Shown: positions 8,271 through 16,666, numbered from the stretch's first letter. The stretch is DNA of 36,848 nt from Actinomadura fibrosa (GCF_900659615.1 NZ_CAACUY010000076.1:1-36848), one strand, 5' to 3'. Program-made: numbers and translations. Notes: generated from the sequence alone by a model not told the origin.

Positions 8271-9968
8271 ATGCGCGTGCAGGACTCAGTAGCGACATCC
8301 ACCGCCGGCCCGCCCTCGCCCGGCCCCGCGGCCGACTTCCGCCGCCGCACGGGCGAGGAGCAGGCCCGGCTCCGCGAGGCGCTGGCCGATCCGGAGGCGG
8401 TGCAGGCGCGGGTGCTGGCCGCCGCGGTCGAGGCGAACACGGACACGGTCTTCGGCCGCGCCCACAAGTTCTCGTCCATCCGGGACGTGGCCGACTACCG
8501 CGCCGCCGTGCCGATCCGCGCGCACGAGGAGTTCGCGCCCTGGCTGGACCGGGTCATCGGCGGGGAGCCGGGGGTCCTCTCCGCCGAGGACCCGATCGTG
8601 TACTTCGCCAGCAGCGGCACCACCGGGGTCGAGAAGCGGATCCCGGTCACCGTGAGCTACCTGAAGCGCAGCTTCCTGCCCTTCTACTTCGCCGGGCTCG
8701 CGACGGCGGTCGAGCACCATCCCGGGATGACGGCCGCGGACGACTCCGTCCTCAACATGTGGCAGGACCCGTTCTCCCGCATGGGACGCACCGAAGGCGG
8801 GCAGCCGCACATCGGCCCCAGCCAGATCGACTACAAGCGGATCGGCGAGGACGTCGCCACGGGGCTCGGCAACCGGGCGCCCTGGAGCAGGCTTCCGGAG
8901 CGGTTCGACGACACCGATCCGTGGGAGCGCACCTACCTGCGGCTGCGGCTGGCCGCCGAGCACGACGTCCGCGCCGTCATCGCGGTCAACCCGGCGATCG
9001 CCGCGGCGCTGCCGTACCAGCTCGGGCTGTGGTGGCAGCGCATGGCCAAGGAGATCCACGACGGGACGCTGGGCGGGGCGCCGTTCGGGGACCCGGCTCC
9101 CGAGCGGGCCCGGGCGATCGAGCGGGCCGCGCACCGGTCCGGGACGGTCCGGCCGTCCGACCTGTGGCCCAGGTTGGAGGTGGTGCTCGCCTGGACGTCC
9201 TACGTCGCGCGCCTCTACCTCCCCTGGGTCGCGCAGGAGTACGGCCCGCAGGTGAGGGTGCTGCCTGCGCCCCTGGGGTCGTGCGAGGGGCCGCTGACGG
9301 CGTCGGTGGACCGGCATATGACGGCAGGAGCGTTGACGACGCCGTCCTGCTTCTACGAGTTCGTCCCGGTGGAGGAGGAGATCCGGGGCGACTCGCCGAC
9401 GCTGCTGGCCCACGAGGTGGAGGAGGGCCGGGACTACCACGTCGTGCTGTCCCATCTCGGCGGGCTGTACCGCTGCGCCACCAGGGACATCGTCCGGGTG
9501 GCGGGCTTCGTCGGCCGGACGCCGCGCATCGAGTACTGCGGCCGGGACGGGACGCTCTCGGCGGCGGACGAGCGGTTGCGGGAGTACGAGGTGCTGCGGG
9601 CGACGGCCGCCGCGGTCGCCGACACCGGGCTGGAGGTCCGCAACCTGACATGGCGACTCGATCCTGCGGCGCGCGACGTGCCAGCCCACCAGGCGGCGGT
9701 GGCCTTCCACGGCGGGATCACCGGTACCGAGCTCCAAGCCTTCACCCGCGTCCTGGATGCGCGCCTGTCCGACGAGTCGGCTGGCTACCGGCGGGCGCGC
9801 GAGAAGGGGTTGCTGGCGCCGGCGACGGTCGTCCCCGTCCCGCAGGAGCTGTTCCTCCAGGACTGGCAGCGCCGCGTCCAGGCCGGTGAACGGCCGCCGC
9901 GGGTGAAGGACCGGGTCTTCCGGCCCGATTCGCCCGTGTGGGCGGACGTGCCGGGGGAGACGTCATGA
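8271..9968 (+). CDS. GH3-family acyl-acid-amido synthetase
   Basis: A 565-residue member of the GH3 branch of adenylate-forming enzymes, best known from plants, where they conjugate jasmonate or auxin to amino acids. The ATP-binding motif FASSGTTG is at 112-119, GSCEG at 336-340 matches the second motif (YxSSEG type, Glu retained), and LYRCATRDIVRV at 399-410 matches the third (LYRYRLGDVVRV type, Asp retained). Length matches the family. The expected reaction is acyl adenylation followed by attack of an amine to form an amide. Either ATG 8271 or GTG 8277 could be the start: AAAGG at 8264-8268 is too close to the first and well placed for the second. It overlaps the next gene by ATGA (9965-9968), so the two are coupled. 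Confidence 0.85.
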   Translation: MRVQDSVATSTAGPPSPGPAADFRRRTGEEQARLREALADPEAVQARVLAAAVEANTDTVFGRAHKFSSIRDVADYRAAVPIRAHEEFAPWLDRVIGGEPGVLSAEDPIVYFASSGTTGVEKRIPVTVSYLKRSFLPFYFAGLATAVEHHPGMTAADDSVLNMWQDPFSRMGRTEGGQPHIGPSQIDYKRIGEDVATGLGNRAPWSRLPERFDDTDPWERTYLRLRLAAEHDVRAVIAVNPAIAAALPYQLGLWWQRMAKEIHDGTLGGAPFGDPAPERARAIERAAHRSGTVRPSDLWPRLEVVLAWTSYVARLYLPWVAQEYGPQVRVLPAPLGSCEGPLTASVDRHMTAGALTTPSCFYEFVPVEEEIRGDSPTLLAHEVEEGRDYHVVLSHLGGLYRCATRDIVRVAGFVGRTPRIEYCGRDGTLSAADERLREYEVLRATAAAVADTGLEVRNLTWRLDPAARDVPAHQAAVAFHGGITGTELQAFTRVLDARLSDESAGYRRAREKGLLAPATVVPVPQELFLQDWQRRVQAGERPPRVKDRVFRPDSPVWADVPGETS

Positions 9969-12349
9969 CGACCGCAGACGCCGAGGAGATGCCCGGCCGC
10001 GGCCAGTACACCGACGCGGCGCGGCGGGAACGGCTGGAGTGGCTGCGAGGCGTCACCGGCGTGCCGCTCGCCGCCCTGGACGAGGCGGGCATCCCCGCGC
10101 AGGACCTCGTCGGCAACATCGAGAACTACGTCTCCACGGTGGAGGTGCCGGTCGGGCTGGCCGGGCCGCTGCTGTTCCGCGGCGACGCGGCGCGCGGCCC
10201 GGTCACCGTCCCGCTCGCGACCACCGAGGGCGCGCTCGTCGCCTCGACCACCCGCGGCGCCACGGCCGTGACCCGCGCGGGCGGCGTGGAGACCAGGGTG
10301 ATCGCGCAGCGGATGACGCGCGCGCCGGCGTTCGAGTTCGACGGCGTCGGCGCGGCCGCCCGGTTCGCCGGATGGGTGACCGGTCAACACGCGGAGCTGG
10401 CGGAGCAGGCCGGCGCGGTCTCCCGCCACTCCCGGCTCGTCGAGGTCGACCCCGTCCAGCTCGGCCGCGTCGTCCACCTGCGCTTCGTCTACGAGACCGC
10501 CGACGCGGGCGGGCAGAACATGACGACGGCGGCGACCTGGCGCGCCTGCCAGTGGATCAACGACCGGCTCACCCTGATGCCCGGCATGGCGCCCACGTGG
10601 TTCGCGATCGAGGGCAACATGAGCGGCGACAAGAAGCTCACCCACATGAACGCGATCCTCGGCCGGGGGACCCGGGTGACCGCCGAGTGCGCGCTGGACC
10701 GGGCGACGATCCGGCGGGTGCTCAAGACCACCCCCGAGGCGATCGACCGGACGTACCGGATCGCGGTCCCGGCGGCCCAGCAGGCGGGGATGGTCGGGTT
10801 CGACATCGACGCCGCCAACGTCATCGCGGCCGTCTACGTCGCCACCGGCCAGGACGTCGCCAGCGTCTACGAGTCGGGCGGCGCCGTGTTCGGCGTCGAG
10901 CGGGCGGGGGACGGGCTGCGGGCGTTCCTGCTGCTGCCCGGCCTGCTGGTCGGCACCGTCGGCGGCGGCACCGGGCTGCCGCGGCAGCGCGCCTGCCTGG
11001 AGGCCCTCGGCTGCGCGGGCGACGGCGGCGTGCGCCGCTTCGCGGAGATCGTCTGCGGGTTCGCGCTGGCGGTGAACCTCTCCACGCTCGCCGCGGTGGC
11101 GGGCGGCCAGTTCGCCGACGCCCACGAGCGGCTCGGCCGCCCGCGCCGGGTCGACTGGCTGACCCCCGCCGACCTGGACGCCCCGCTGCTGGAGCCGCTG
11201 CTCGCCAAGGCCATGGACGAGCCGGAGCTCAGGGTGGCCGAGGTCGCGGTGCGGGCGGACGCCCCGCAGTCCGGCCTGCTCACCGAGATGACGGCCCGCG
11301 GCGACCGGCGCAAGCTCGCGGGGGTGTTCCCGCTCCGCGTCGGCTACACCACCCCGGACCAGGGCGTGGGGCACCTCGACCTGGTCGCGAAGGTGAAGCC
11401 GCTGGACGAGGAGGTGATCATCGCGGCGGCGAAGCTGGCGTCGCTGTCCGGCGGCCGCCTCGCCGAGCTCTACACCCGGTGGCGCCACTGGACGGGGTTC
11501 AAGGACGTCCACACGCGCGAGCCCGCCCTGTACCGGAGCGGCGACCCCGCCCTGACCCGCGTCCTGCCGAGGGTCTACGGCGTGCACGTCGACCCCGCGC
11601 GCGAGGCCTTCGTGATCCTGATGGAGCGCCTCGGCCCGGACGTCGTCCTCAAGGACACCGCCGACCGCCCCGGCCTGTGGCGCGACGAGCACGTGCGCGC
11701 CGCCATCGCCGGGATCGCCCGGGTCCACGCCGCCTGGCTCGGCCGCGAGGACGAGCTGGCCGCCCGCGGCTGGCTCGGCCGCGTCCAGTCGGCGGAGCGG
11801 ATGGCGGCGATGGGCGAGCTGTGGGCGGCGATGGCGGAGCACGCCGCCGCCGAGCACCCCCACTGGATCACCCCGGACGTCCTGCGCCGGCTCCGGCGCG
11901 TCATCGACTCCGCCGGCGAGTGGTGGGCGCGGCTCGAACGCCTGCCGCGCACGCTCGTGCACAACGACTTCAACCCCCGCAACATCGCCCTGCGCACGCC
12001 CGGCCTCGACCTCGTCGCCTACGACTGGGAACTGGCGACCCTCCACGTCCCGCAGCGCGACGTGGCCGAGCTGCTCGCCCACGTCCTGCCCGCCGACGCG
12101 GACGAGTCCCGGGTGGCCGCGCTCCTCGAACTGCACCGCACGTCCCTCGCCGCCGCCGGAGCCGAGCCGCCCGACGCCGCGTCCTGGAGGGAGGGGTACC
12201 GCCTGGCCCTGTGGGACTTCTCGATCACCCGGCTCCAGCTGTACCTCATGACGCACACGCACCGCGCGCTGCCGTTCCTCGACCACTTGGTGCCGACCAC
12301 CCTGCGCCTGCTGGAACTGGAGGACCGGAGGGCCGCCGATGCCGGCTGA
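9965..12349 (+). CDS. Class I-like HMG-CoA reductase fused to an APH/choline-kinase-type phosphotransferase
   Basis: A 794-residue two-domain protein. Residues 1 to about 400 form an HMG-CoA reductase of the eukaryote-like class I type. All four catalytic positions can be matched: Glu88 in LATTEGAL, Lys223 in MSGDKK, Asp297 in ATGQD, and His387 in DAHERLGR. GGGTGLPRQRACL at 333-345 is also typical. Such enzymes reduce HMG-CoA to mevalonate with two NADPH. Residues about 430-794 are an aminoglycoside-phosphotransferase-like kinase: LVAKVKP near 473-479 is a candidate ATP-binding lysine strand, VHNDFNPRNIAL at 665-676 is the Brenner motif with catalytic Asp668 and Asn673, and YDWE at 686-689 supplies the metal-binding Asp687. 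I infer that mevalonate or a related alcohol is passed to the kinase. The start is fixed by GGGGGAG and the ATGA overlap with the GH3 gene. Confidence 0.85.
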   Translation: MTTADAEEMPGRGQYTDAARRERLEWLRGVTGVPLAALDEAGIPAQDLVGNIENYVSTVEVPVGLAGPLLFRGDAARGPVTVPLATTEGALVASTTRGATAVTRAGGVETRVIAQRMTRAPAFEFDGVGAAARFAGWVTGQHAELAEQAGAVSRHSRLVEVDPVQLGRVVHLRFVYETADAGGQNMTTAATWRACQWINDRLTLMPGMAPTWFAIEGNMSGDKKLTHMNAILGRGTRVTAECALDRATIRRVLKTTPEAIDRTYRIAVPAAQQAGMVGFDIDAANVIAAVYVATGQDVASVYESGGAVFGVERAGDGLRAFLLLPGLLVGTVGGGTGLPRQRACLEALGCAGDGGVRRFAEIVCGFALAVNLSTLAAVAGGQFADAHERLGRPRRVDWLTPADLDAPLLEPLLAKAMDEPELRVAEVAVRADAPQSGLLTEMTARGDRRKLAGVFPLRVGYTTPDQGVGHLDLVAKVKPLDEEVIIAAAKLASLSGGRLAELYTRWRHWTGFKDVHTREPALYRSGDPALTRVLPRVYGVHVDPAREAFVILMERLGPDVVLKDTADRPGLWRDEHVRAAIAGIARVHAAWLGREDELAARGWLGRVQSAERMAAMGELWAAMAEHAAAEHPHWITPDVLRRLRRVIDSAGEWWARLERLPRTLVHNDFNPRNIALRTPGLDLVAYDWELATLHVPQRDVAELLAHVLPADADESRVAALLELHRTSLAAAGAEPPDAASWREGYRLALWDFSITRLQLYLMTHTHRALPFLDHLVPTTLRLLELEDRRAADAG

Positions 12350-13151
12350 CCCGCTCCGCGTGGCCCTGGTCGGCATCGACGGGTCGGGCAAGTCCACCGT
12401 GATCCGGCTGCTCACCGGCGGCGGGGCCGGGGACCGCGCCGCCCTGTCCTGCCTGCGGCCCCACGAGAACCCCGACGGCCCCCTGCACCGCCTCTCCCGG
12501 CACCTGTGCTCGATGTCGCACGCCGCCGACCGGCTCGGCGTCCCCGACCTGAAGCTCGCCGTCCTCTACCTCCAGATGTGCACCTTCGCCGTGACGCAGC
12601 GCTTCTTCGTGGACGAGCTCGGCGCGCGGGTCGTGCTCTCCGAGCGGCATCCCGTCGTGGACGCCCTCGCCTACCTGCCGATCTACCGGGGCGCCATCGA
12701 GCGCGTCACCGGGCCGGACCGTCCGGCGCTGCTCCGCCGGCACCTCGCCGCCCTGGACGCCGGCGACGTGCGCGCGGCCCTGGCCTGGTGCGACGCGCTG
12801 GGCCGGCGGCTCGGCCGCACCCCCGACCCCACCACCATCGCCGCCGACCTCGTGCGCCTCGTGGACCTGCCGGCCGAGGAGCGGACCACCGCCCTCACCG
12901 GCCTGCTGGGCGCGCCGGTCCCCGACGCGGTCGTGTTCCTCGACATCGACGCGGCCGAGGCCGAGCGACGCGTCAACGCCCGCGACCGGCCTCCCGAGCT
13001 GCACGAGCGCCTCGACCAGCTGGTCCGGATCCGGAACGGCTACGACACCGCCCTCACAACGCTGGAAGGCGTCCGCGTCCACCGGATCCTCGCCGACGGC
13101 GCCTCCCCGGCCGACCTGGCGGCGGAGATCGACCGGCTCATCACCGAGTGA
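12339..13151 (+). CDS. P-loop kinase, thymidylate/NMP-kinase-like
   Basis: A 270-residue protein with a Walker A loop GIDGSGKST at 12-20, an SERHPVVDALAY segment at 101-112 in the place of the DRxxxSxxAYQ region of thymidylate kinases, FLDIDAAEAERR around 200-211, and a basic LID-like NARDRPPELHER at 213-224. It is longer than ordinary dTMP kinases (about 210 residues) and overlaps the reductase-kinase gene by 11 bases, so it is unlikely to be a housekeeping nucleotide kinase. Because animal phosphomevalonate kinase belongs to the P-loop NMP-kinase fold, this protein could phosphorylate the product of the preceding kinase domain. That is an inference; a role in nucleotide or sugar phosphorylation is also possible. 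Confidence 0.7.
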   Translation: MPADPLRVALVGIDGSGKSTVIRLLTGGGAGDRAALSCLRPHENPDGPLHRLSRHLCSMSHAADRLGVPDLKLAVLYLQMCTFAVTQRFFVDELGARVVLSERHPVVDALAYLPIYRGAIERVTGPDRPALLRRHLAALDAGDVRAALAWCDALGRRLGRTPDPTTIAADLVRLVDLPAEERTTALTGLLGAPVPDAVVFLDIDAAEAERRVNARDRPPELHERLDQLVRIRNGYDTALTTLEGVRVHRILADGASPADLAAEIDRLITE

Positions 13152-13158
13152 GGCCACC

Positions 13159-13803
13159 ATGCTCGACCAGGAGACACTGCGCGCGACACTGAGCGACCGG
13201 ATCACGCGGGCCCGCCGGGCGGCCCCGCAGGGCGGCACCGGCGTCGCCGCGATCGCCGTCCTGCGCGACCTCGCGCCCTGCGCCTTCGCGGCGTCGGCGG
13301 TGGCGTTCGCCGCCCGGATGGCGCCGCGGACCCGGGCCCTCTGGTACCGCGACTTCACCCGGACGATCTTCCTGGCCGGCGACCCGCACAACCTCGCGGC
13401 GCGCTTCCGCCCCGACCACCTCGCCGAGGACGAGTCGATCGCCTGGTACGACCCGGCTCCGCCCGGGGACCGCAAACCCCTCCGCCGGATGCTCCGTCCC
13501 GTCCAGGGCAGGATCACGTGGCCGGACGCCCTAGACGTCCCCCTCACCCCTTCCGGACGGACCGTCGCCCGCCTGCGCGTCGCCGTCCAGGACCTGACGC
13601 TCCAGGACTACCTCGTCCACGTCAACCACACCCTCGCCGAAGCGGTCCTGGACGGGCTGCTGCCGACCGACGGCGCGCTGGCGATCGAGCACGTCCCGCA
13701 CCTGCCCGACGACCCCGGCCCCTGGCAGGCCCTGCGGGTGTCGACCGATCCCCGCGACCCAGGCCGCCTCCGCGCCTACGCGGCCCTCAGCGCACCCCCC
13801 TGA
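13159..13803 (+). CDS. Unrecognised 214-residue protein at the end of the cluster
   Basis: I do not recognise this family. The ATG at 13159 is preceded by GAGG with good spacing, and the gene starts seven bases after the kinase stop, so it is very probably the last member of the operon. The protein is soluble, rich in Arg, Pro and Asp, with an Ala-rich helix at about 28-56 (GVAAIAVLRDLAPCAFAASA) and a conserved-looking block YRDFTRTIFLAGDPHNLAARF (63-83, partly quoted) followed by DYLVHVNHTLAEAVL near 153-167. His156 and His159 in the latter could be functional. There is no signal peptide or transmembrane span. Its conserved place after two phosphotransferases suggests a partner enzyme or binding protein, but no activity can be named. 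Confidence 0.65.
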   Translation: MLDQETLRATLSDRITRARRAAPQGGTGVAAIAVLRDLAPCAFAASAVAFAARMAPRTRALWYRDFTRTIFLAGDPHNLAARFRPDHLAEDESIAWYDPAPPGDRKPLRRMLRPVQGRITWPDALDVPLTPSGRTVARLRVAVQDLTLQDYLVHVNHTLAEAVLDGLLPTDGALAIEHVPHLPDDPGPWQALRVSTDPRDPGRLRAYAALSAPP

Positions 13804-13833
13804 CCCCGCCGGGCACCTGGCCGCGGGCCGGGC

Positions 13834-16215
13834 TCATGGGAGCGAGGCAGCCAGACACCCCAGCATGTGGATCTTGGTGTGCGGGTCGGGGATGCCGCGC
13901 GCGACGCGTCCCGCCAGATCCGGATCCCGGTCGATCAGCACTTCGACGACGGTCTGCAACGCTCTCGACCGCTCCGCGACGTCGGAGATGCCCCGGGCCA
14001 GCCGCTCGGCCTCCGCGGGATCGGTCGCGGCCAGCACCGCGACGATGTCCCTGAACGCCTCGGCCCGGTCGTAGCCGGACGTGTGGAGGCGGGCGGCCCG
14101 GACGGCGGCCGAGGGGTCCCGCTCGGCCAGCGTCCTGATGACCTCGGTGAGCATGACGTATCCGAAGTGCTGTTGCGCGCCGTCCAGCCGGCTCGCCTCT
14201 TCGAGCAGGTCGGCGGCATGGGCGGGGTCCAGCCGGGCCCACCCCGCGGCGACCCGCATGAGCGAGGTGATCCTCCAGACCGCCGCCAGGGTCTCCGGAC
14301 TCCGCCGGAACGGGTCCCCGGCGGCGGACGCGGCGGTCGTCTCGGTGGTCGGGCCGGCTCGTGCCAGGCCCTCGGCCTCAACCAGCAGGTCTCTGGCCCG
14401 GTCCGGATGGAGACGAGCCAGCACCCCGGCCACGGCCGGGAGCTGAGCGGCCCGTCCGGCGGACGTGGCGCGGGCGAGGCGCTCGGCCTCGGCCAGCAGC
14501 CCGGCGGCACGTCCGGGATCGCGCGCCACCAGGTTCTCGGCGATGAGGGGAAGCAGCGGCCCCCGGTCGCCGGGATCGGTGAGAGCGCGGACGACCCGTT
14601 CGGCGGCTGCGGGGTCCTGCCGGGCGAGCGCCTTGACGAACTCCACGCCGATGGACGGGCGCGACGCGGGGTCGTCGCCGGTGGAGACGATGCGTTCGGC
14701 CGCGACGGGCGCGTGCTCGGCCAGGTCCCCGGCGATCGACCCCAGGAGGAACGCGCGATCGTCGGGTTCCGCATCGGCGAGCATGGTCCGCACGAAGCTC
14801 TCGGCCTCGGCCGGGGCCCGGGCGGCGATGAGCGTCAGCGCGTCCTTCACCTTCAGGTACCGGCCGTAGAGGTCGTCCTGGAGACCGCCGTCCGAGGCGC
14901 CGGCCAGGAGGCGTTCGGCCTCGACCAGCAGGTCCAGCGCCCGGCGGGGATCCTGGCCGACCGCCGTCACAGCGGCGGCCTGCAACCCGGACGCCCGTTC
15001 CCGCGGGTCGTCGATCGTGCGGACGTAGCGTTCGATCTCGTCCAGCAGCTCCCTAGCCCGCCCGTCGCCGCGCTCGGCCAGTGCCCGGGCCACGCCGTGC
15101 AGAGCCGCGGCCCAGTGCGCGGGGAAGGTGATGGTGCGGGCGAGCCGTTCCGCCGCCGCCGGATCCCGTCCGGCCATCGCCCGGACGATGTCGTGCAGCG
15201 ACCGGTTCCGCGCCTCGGGATCCGCGAGGCTCCGGGCGATGCGCTCGGCGTCCGCCGGGTCGCTGCCGGCCAGCGCCTCGGCCAGCTGCGCCAGCCGGAA
15301 CTCCCGGTGCTCGCCGTCGGCGATGCCGCGGGCCAGCCGTTCGGCCTCGGCGGGGTCGTGCGCGGCGAGGCCCGCGATGATCCAGCCGAAGCCGTCCTCC
15401 GGGTCGGGCAGCGTGCGGGCGGTGCGCTCGGCCTCGGCGAGCAGCTCGCGCCAGCGCTGGTGCCGGCCGTCGAAGGCCCGGTTGCGGAACGCCAGTCGGC
15501 TCGCGGTGTTGCGGACGCGGGTCTGCGGGAGCGGACGCTGCTTCGCCCGCAGCGAGGCCCGGATCTCCCCGGCGAGGGTGTCCAGGTCCAGGTAGGGGCC
15601 CTTGCCGGGCACTCCCCGCCCCAGCACGCCGAGCAGCTCACCGGTGAACGCGGTGTACCGCTCCCCGGGCACCGACACCGCGGTCCTGTTCTCCGAGGCG
15701 GCGGCGATGAGACAGGTGCCCTCGATCACGGCCTCGTCGGCGACCGTCTCCGCCGAGTCGCCGCCGCCCATCCGTCCCAGGGCCTGCCCGCTGTAGCAGC
15801 AGTCCAGGATGACCACCTGGCGCTCGGCGCGGGCGCCCGCCAGCTCCTCCCGGAGCACGCCGTAGGAGACGGCGCTGTAGGAGGCGTTCGCCCTCTCCGA
15901 GCCCGTCAGGGTCAGATGGAGCTCCGAGGCCAGCCGCGCCACCAGCCCGTGGCCCGCGTAGTACACCAGCAGCGTGTCGGTCGCCTCGGCGGCGGCCCGG
16001 ACGATCGGCCCCATCATCTCCGCGGCGGTGGCCGGGTCCGCCACGACGACGCAGTGGGAGGCGGGCAGCCCCCACACCTCGGGCGAGCGCAGGAGCCCGG
16101 CGAGCGCGGCGAGGTTCGCCGTGACGGCGGGCAGGTCGCCCAGCGACGGATGGGTGTACCGGCTGGTCCCGATCAGCACCGCCCGCGACGCGGACGGGTC
16201 GGGGAGCACGCTCAC
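13834..16215 (-). CDS. Caspase-family peptidase with long C-terminal helical repeats (conflict-system effector)
   Basis: A 793-residue protein. Residues 8 to about 245 are a C14 caspase-like domain: RAVLIGTSRYTHP at 11-23, the catalytic His89 in VYYAGHG, and the catalytic Cys in ILDCCYSG (Cys139/Cys140). The rest is an array of roughly 35-residue degenerate helical repeats of the form DPxxAERLARxIxDxxxRxxALxxIAxxLA, spanning about 265-790. Proteins of this plan occur in actinobacterial multi-component conflict systems, where the protease is the effector and the repeats probably sense or scaffold. It starts at a GTG that shares bases with the stop of the EACC1 gene (GTGA, 16212-16215), so the pair is translationally coupled. 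A more upstream in-frame start is rejected because it would lie inside EACC1. It converges on the metabolic cluster with a 30-base gap. Confidence 0.88.
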   Translation of the reverse strand: MSVLPDPSASRAVLIGTSRYTHPSLGDLPAVTANLAALAGLLRSPEVWGLPASHCVVVADPATAAEMMGPIVRAAAEATDTLLVYYAGHGLVARLASELHLTLTGSERANASYSAVSYGVLREELAGARAERQVVILDCCYSGQALGRMGGGDSAETVADEAVIEGTCLIAAASENRTAVSVPGERYTAFTGELLGVLGRGVPGKGPYLDLDTLAGEIRASLRAKQRPLPQTRVRNTASRLAFRNRAFDGRHQRWRELLAEAERTARTLPDPEDGFGWIIAGLAAHDPAEAERLARGIADGEHREFRLAQLAEALAGSDPADAERIARSLADPEARNRSLHDIVRAMAGRDPAAAERLARTITFPAHWAAALHGVARALAERGDGRARELLDEIERYVRTIDDPRERASGLQAAAVTAVGQDPRRALDLLVEAERLLAGASDGGLQDDLYGRYLKVKDALTLIAARAPAEAESFVRTMLADAEPDDRAFLLGSIAGDLAEHAPVAAERIVSTGDDPASRPSIGVEFVKALARQDPAAAERVVRALTDPGDRGPLLPLIAENLVARDPGRAAGLLAEAERLARATSAGRAAQLPAVAGVLARLHPDRARDLLVEAEGLARAGPTTETTAASAAGDPFRRSPETLAAVWRITSLMRVAAGWARLDPAHAADLLEEASRLDGAQQHFGYVMLTEVIRTLAERDPSAAVRAARLHTSGYDRAEAFRDIVAVLAATDPAEAERLARGISDVAERSRALQTVVEVLIDRDPDLAGRVARGIPDPHTKIHMLGCLAASLP

Positions 16216-16553
16216 CCGTCCAGCGTCCGCAGCAGCCGGGCGACGGCCTCGGGATCGGCCTCGTCCAGCGTGATCTTCACGCCGTCGCGTTCGATCGTCA
16301 CCGCGGCCGGGCGCGGGCGGCTGCTCCGCCACGACAGGTAGGCCAGCCCGAGGTTCAGGAGCTGGAAGTCCGTGTCGATCACCAGCTTGACGACGTCGAG
16401 GGCGCCGCCCATCTCGCCGGGCTCCGCGGGCTCCGAGGCGTCCAGCGTGACGATCGCGTGGCGGCGGACGTCCGGCTCGTCGCGGAGCCACTCGCGGAAG
16501 GACCGCAGCTCCTCGGCCGTGCCGTCCGTGCTGATGAGGATGACATCGGACAC
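16212..16553 (-). CDS. Effector-associated constant component EACC1
   Basis: A 113-residue protein matching the EACC1 family, the small invariant partner found beside diverse effectors in bacterial conflict systems. The typical layout is present: an N-terminal strand VSDVILIS, then LRSFREWLRDEPDV (16-29), the diagnostic PGEMGGALDVVKLV (45-58), a hydrophobic helix ending in SWRSSRPRP (74-82), and the C-terminal AVTIERDGVKITLDEADPEAVARLLRTL. The GTG start at 16553 has GGAGGAG nine bases upstream, and a TATCCT -10-like box lies at 16582-16587. Its stop overlaps the start of the caspase gene. It is thought to transmit an activating signal to the effector; the mechanism is not established. Confidence 0.85.
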   Translation of the reverse strand: MSDVILISTDGTAEELRSFREWLRDEPDVRRHAIVTLDASEPAEPGEMGGALDVVKLVIDTDFQLLNLGLAYLSWRSSRPRPAAVTIERDGVKITLDEADPEAVARLLRTLDG

Positions 16554-16581
16554 GGCGGGACCCTCCTCCCTCGGTGACCGC

Positions 16582-16587
16582 AGGATA
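16582..16587 (-). promoter_or_regulatory. Possible -10 box for the EACC1-caspase operon
   Basis: On the minus strand this reads TATCCT, a TAnnnT match, about 29 bases before the EACC1 GTG start and just before its ribosome-binding site. No convincing -35 element is visible, so confidence is modest. Confidence 0.35.
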
Positions 16588-16666
16588 GCCCCCGGCACCC
16601 GCGCCATCGGCCCGGCGAGCGCCGGGAGGACCGCCGTGGCCGCTGGCGGACAGCCGTGCGCGCCTC

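Noticed and set aside
9785..12415. An 876-codon minus-strand open frame
   Set aside because: Antisense shadow of the HMGR-kinase gene, whose catalytic motifs are intact on the other strand.
13867..16341. An 824-codon plus-strand open frame
   Set aside because: It is antisense to the caspase gene and encodes low-complexity Gly/Arg/Val-rich sequence without motifs; open antisense frames are common at this GC content.
16216..16491. A longer N-terminus for the caspase protein
   Set aside because: The extra 92 codons lie in another frame of EACC1 and are Arg/Pro-rich shadow sequence.
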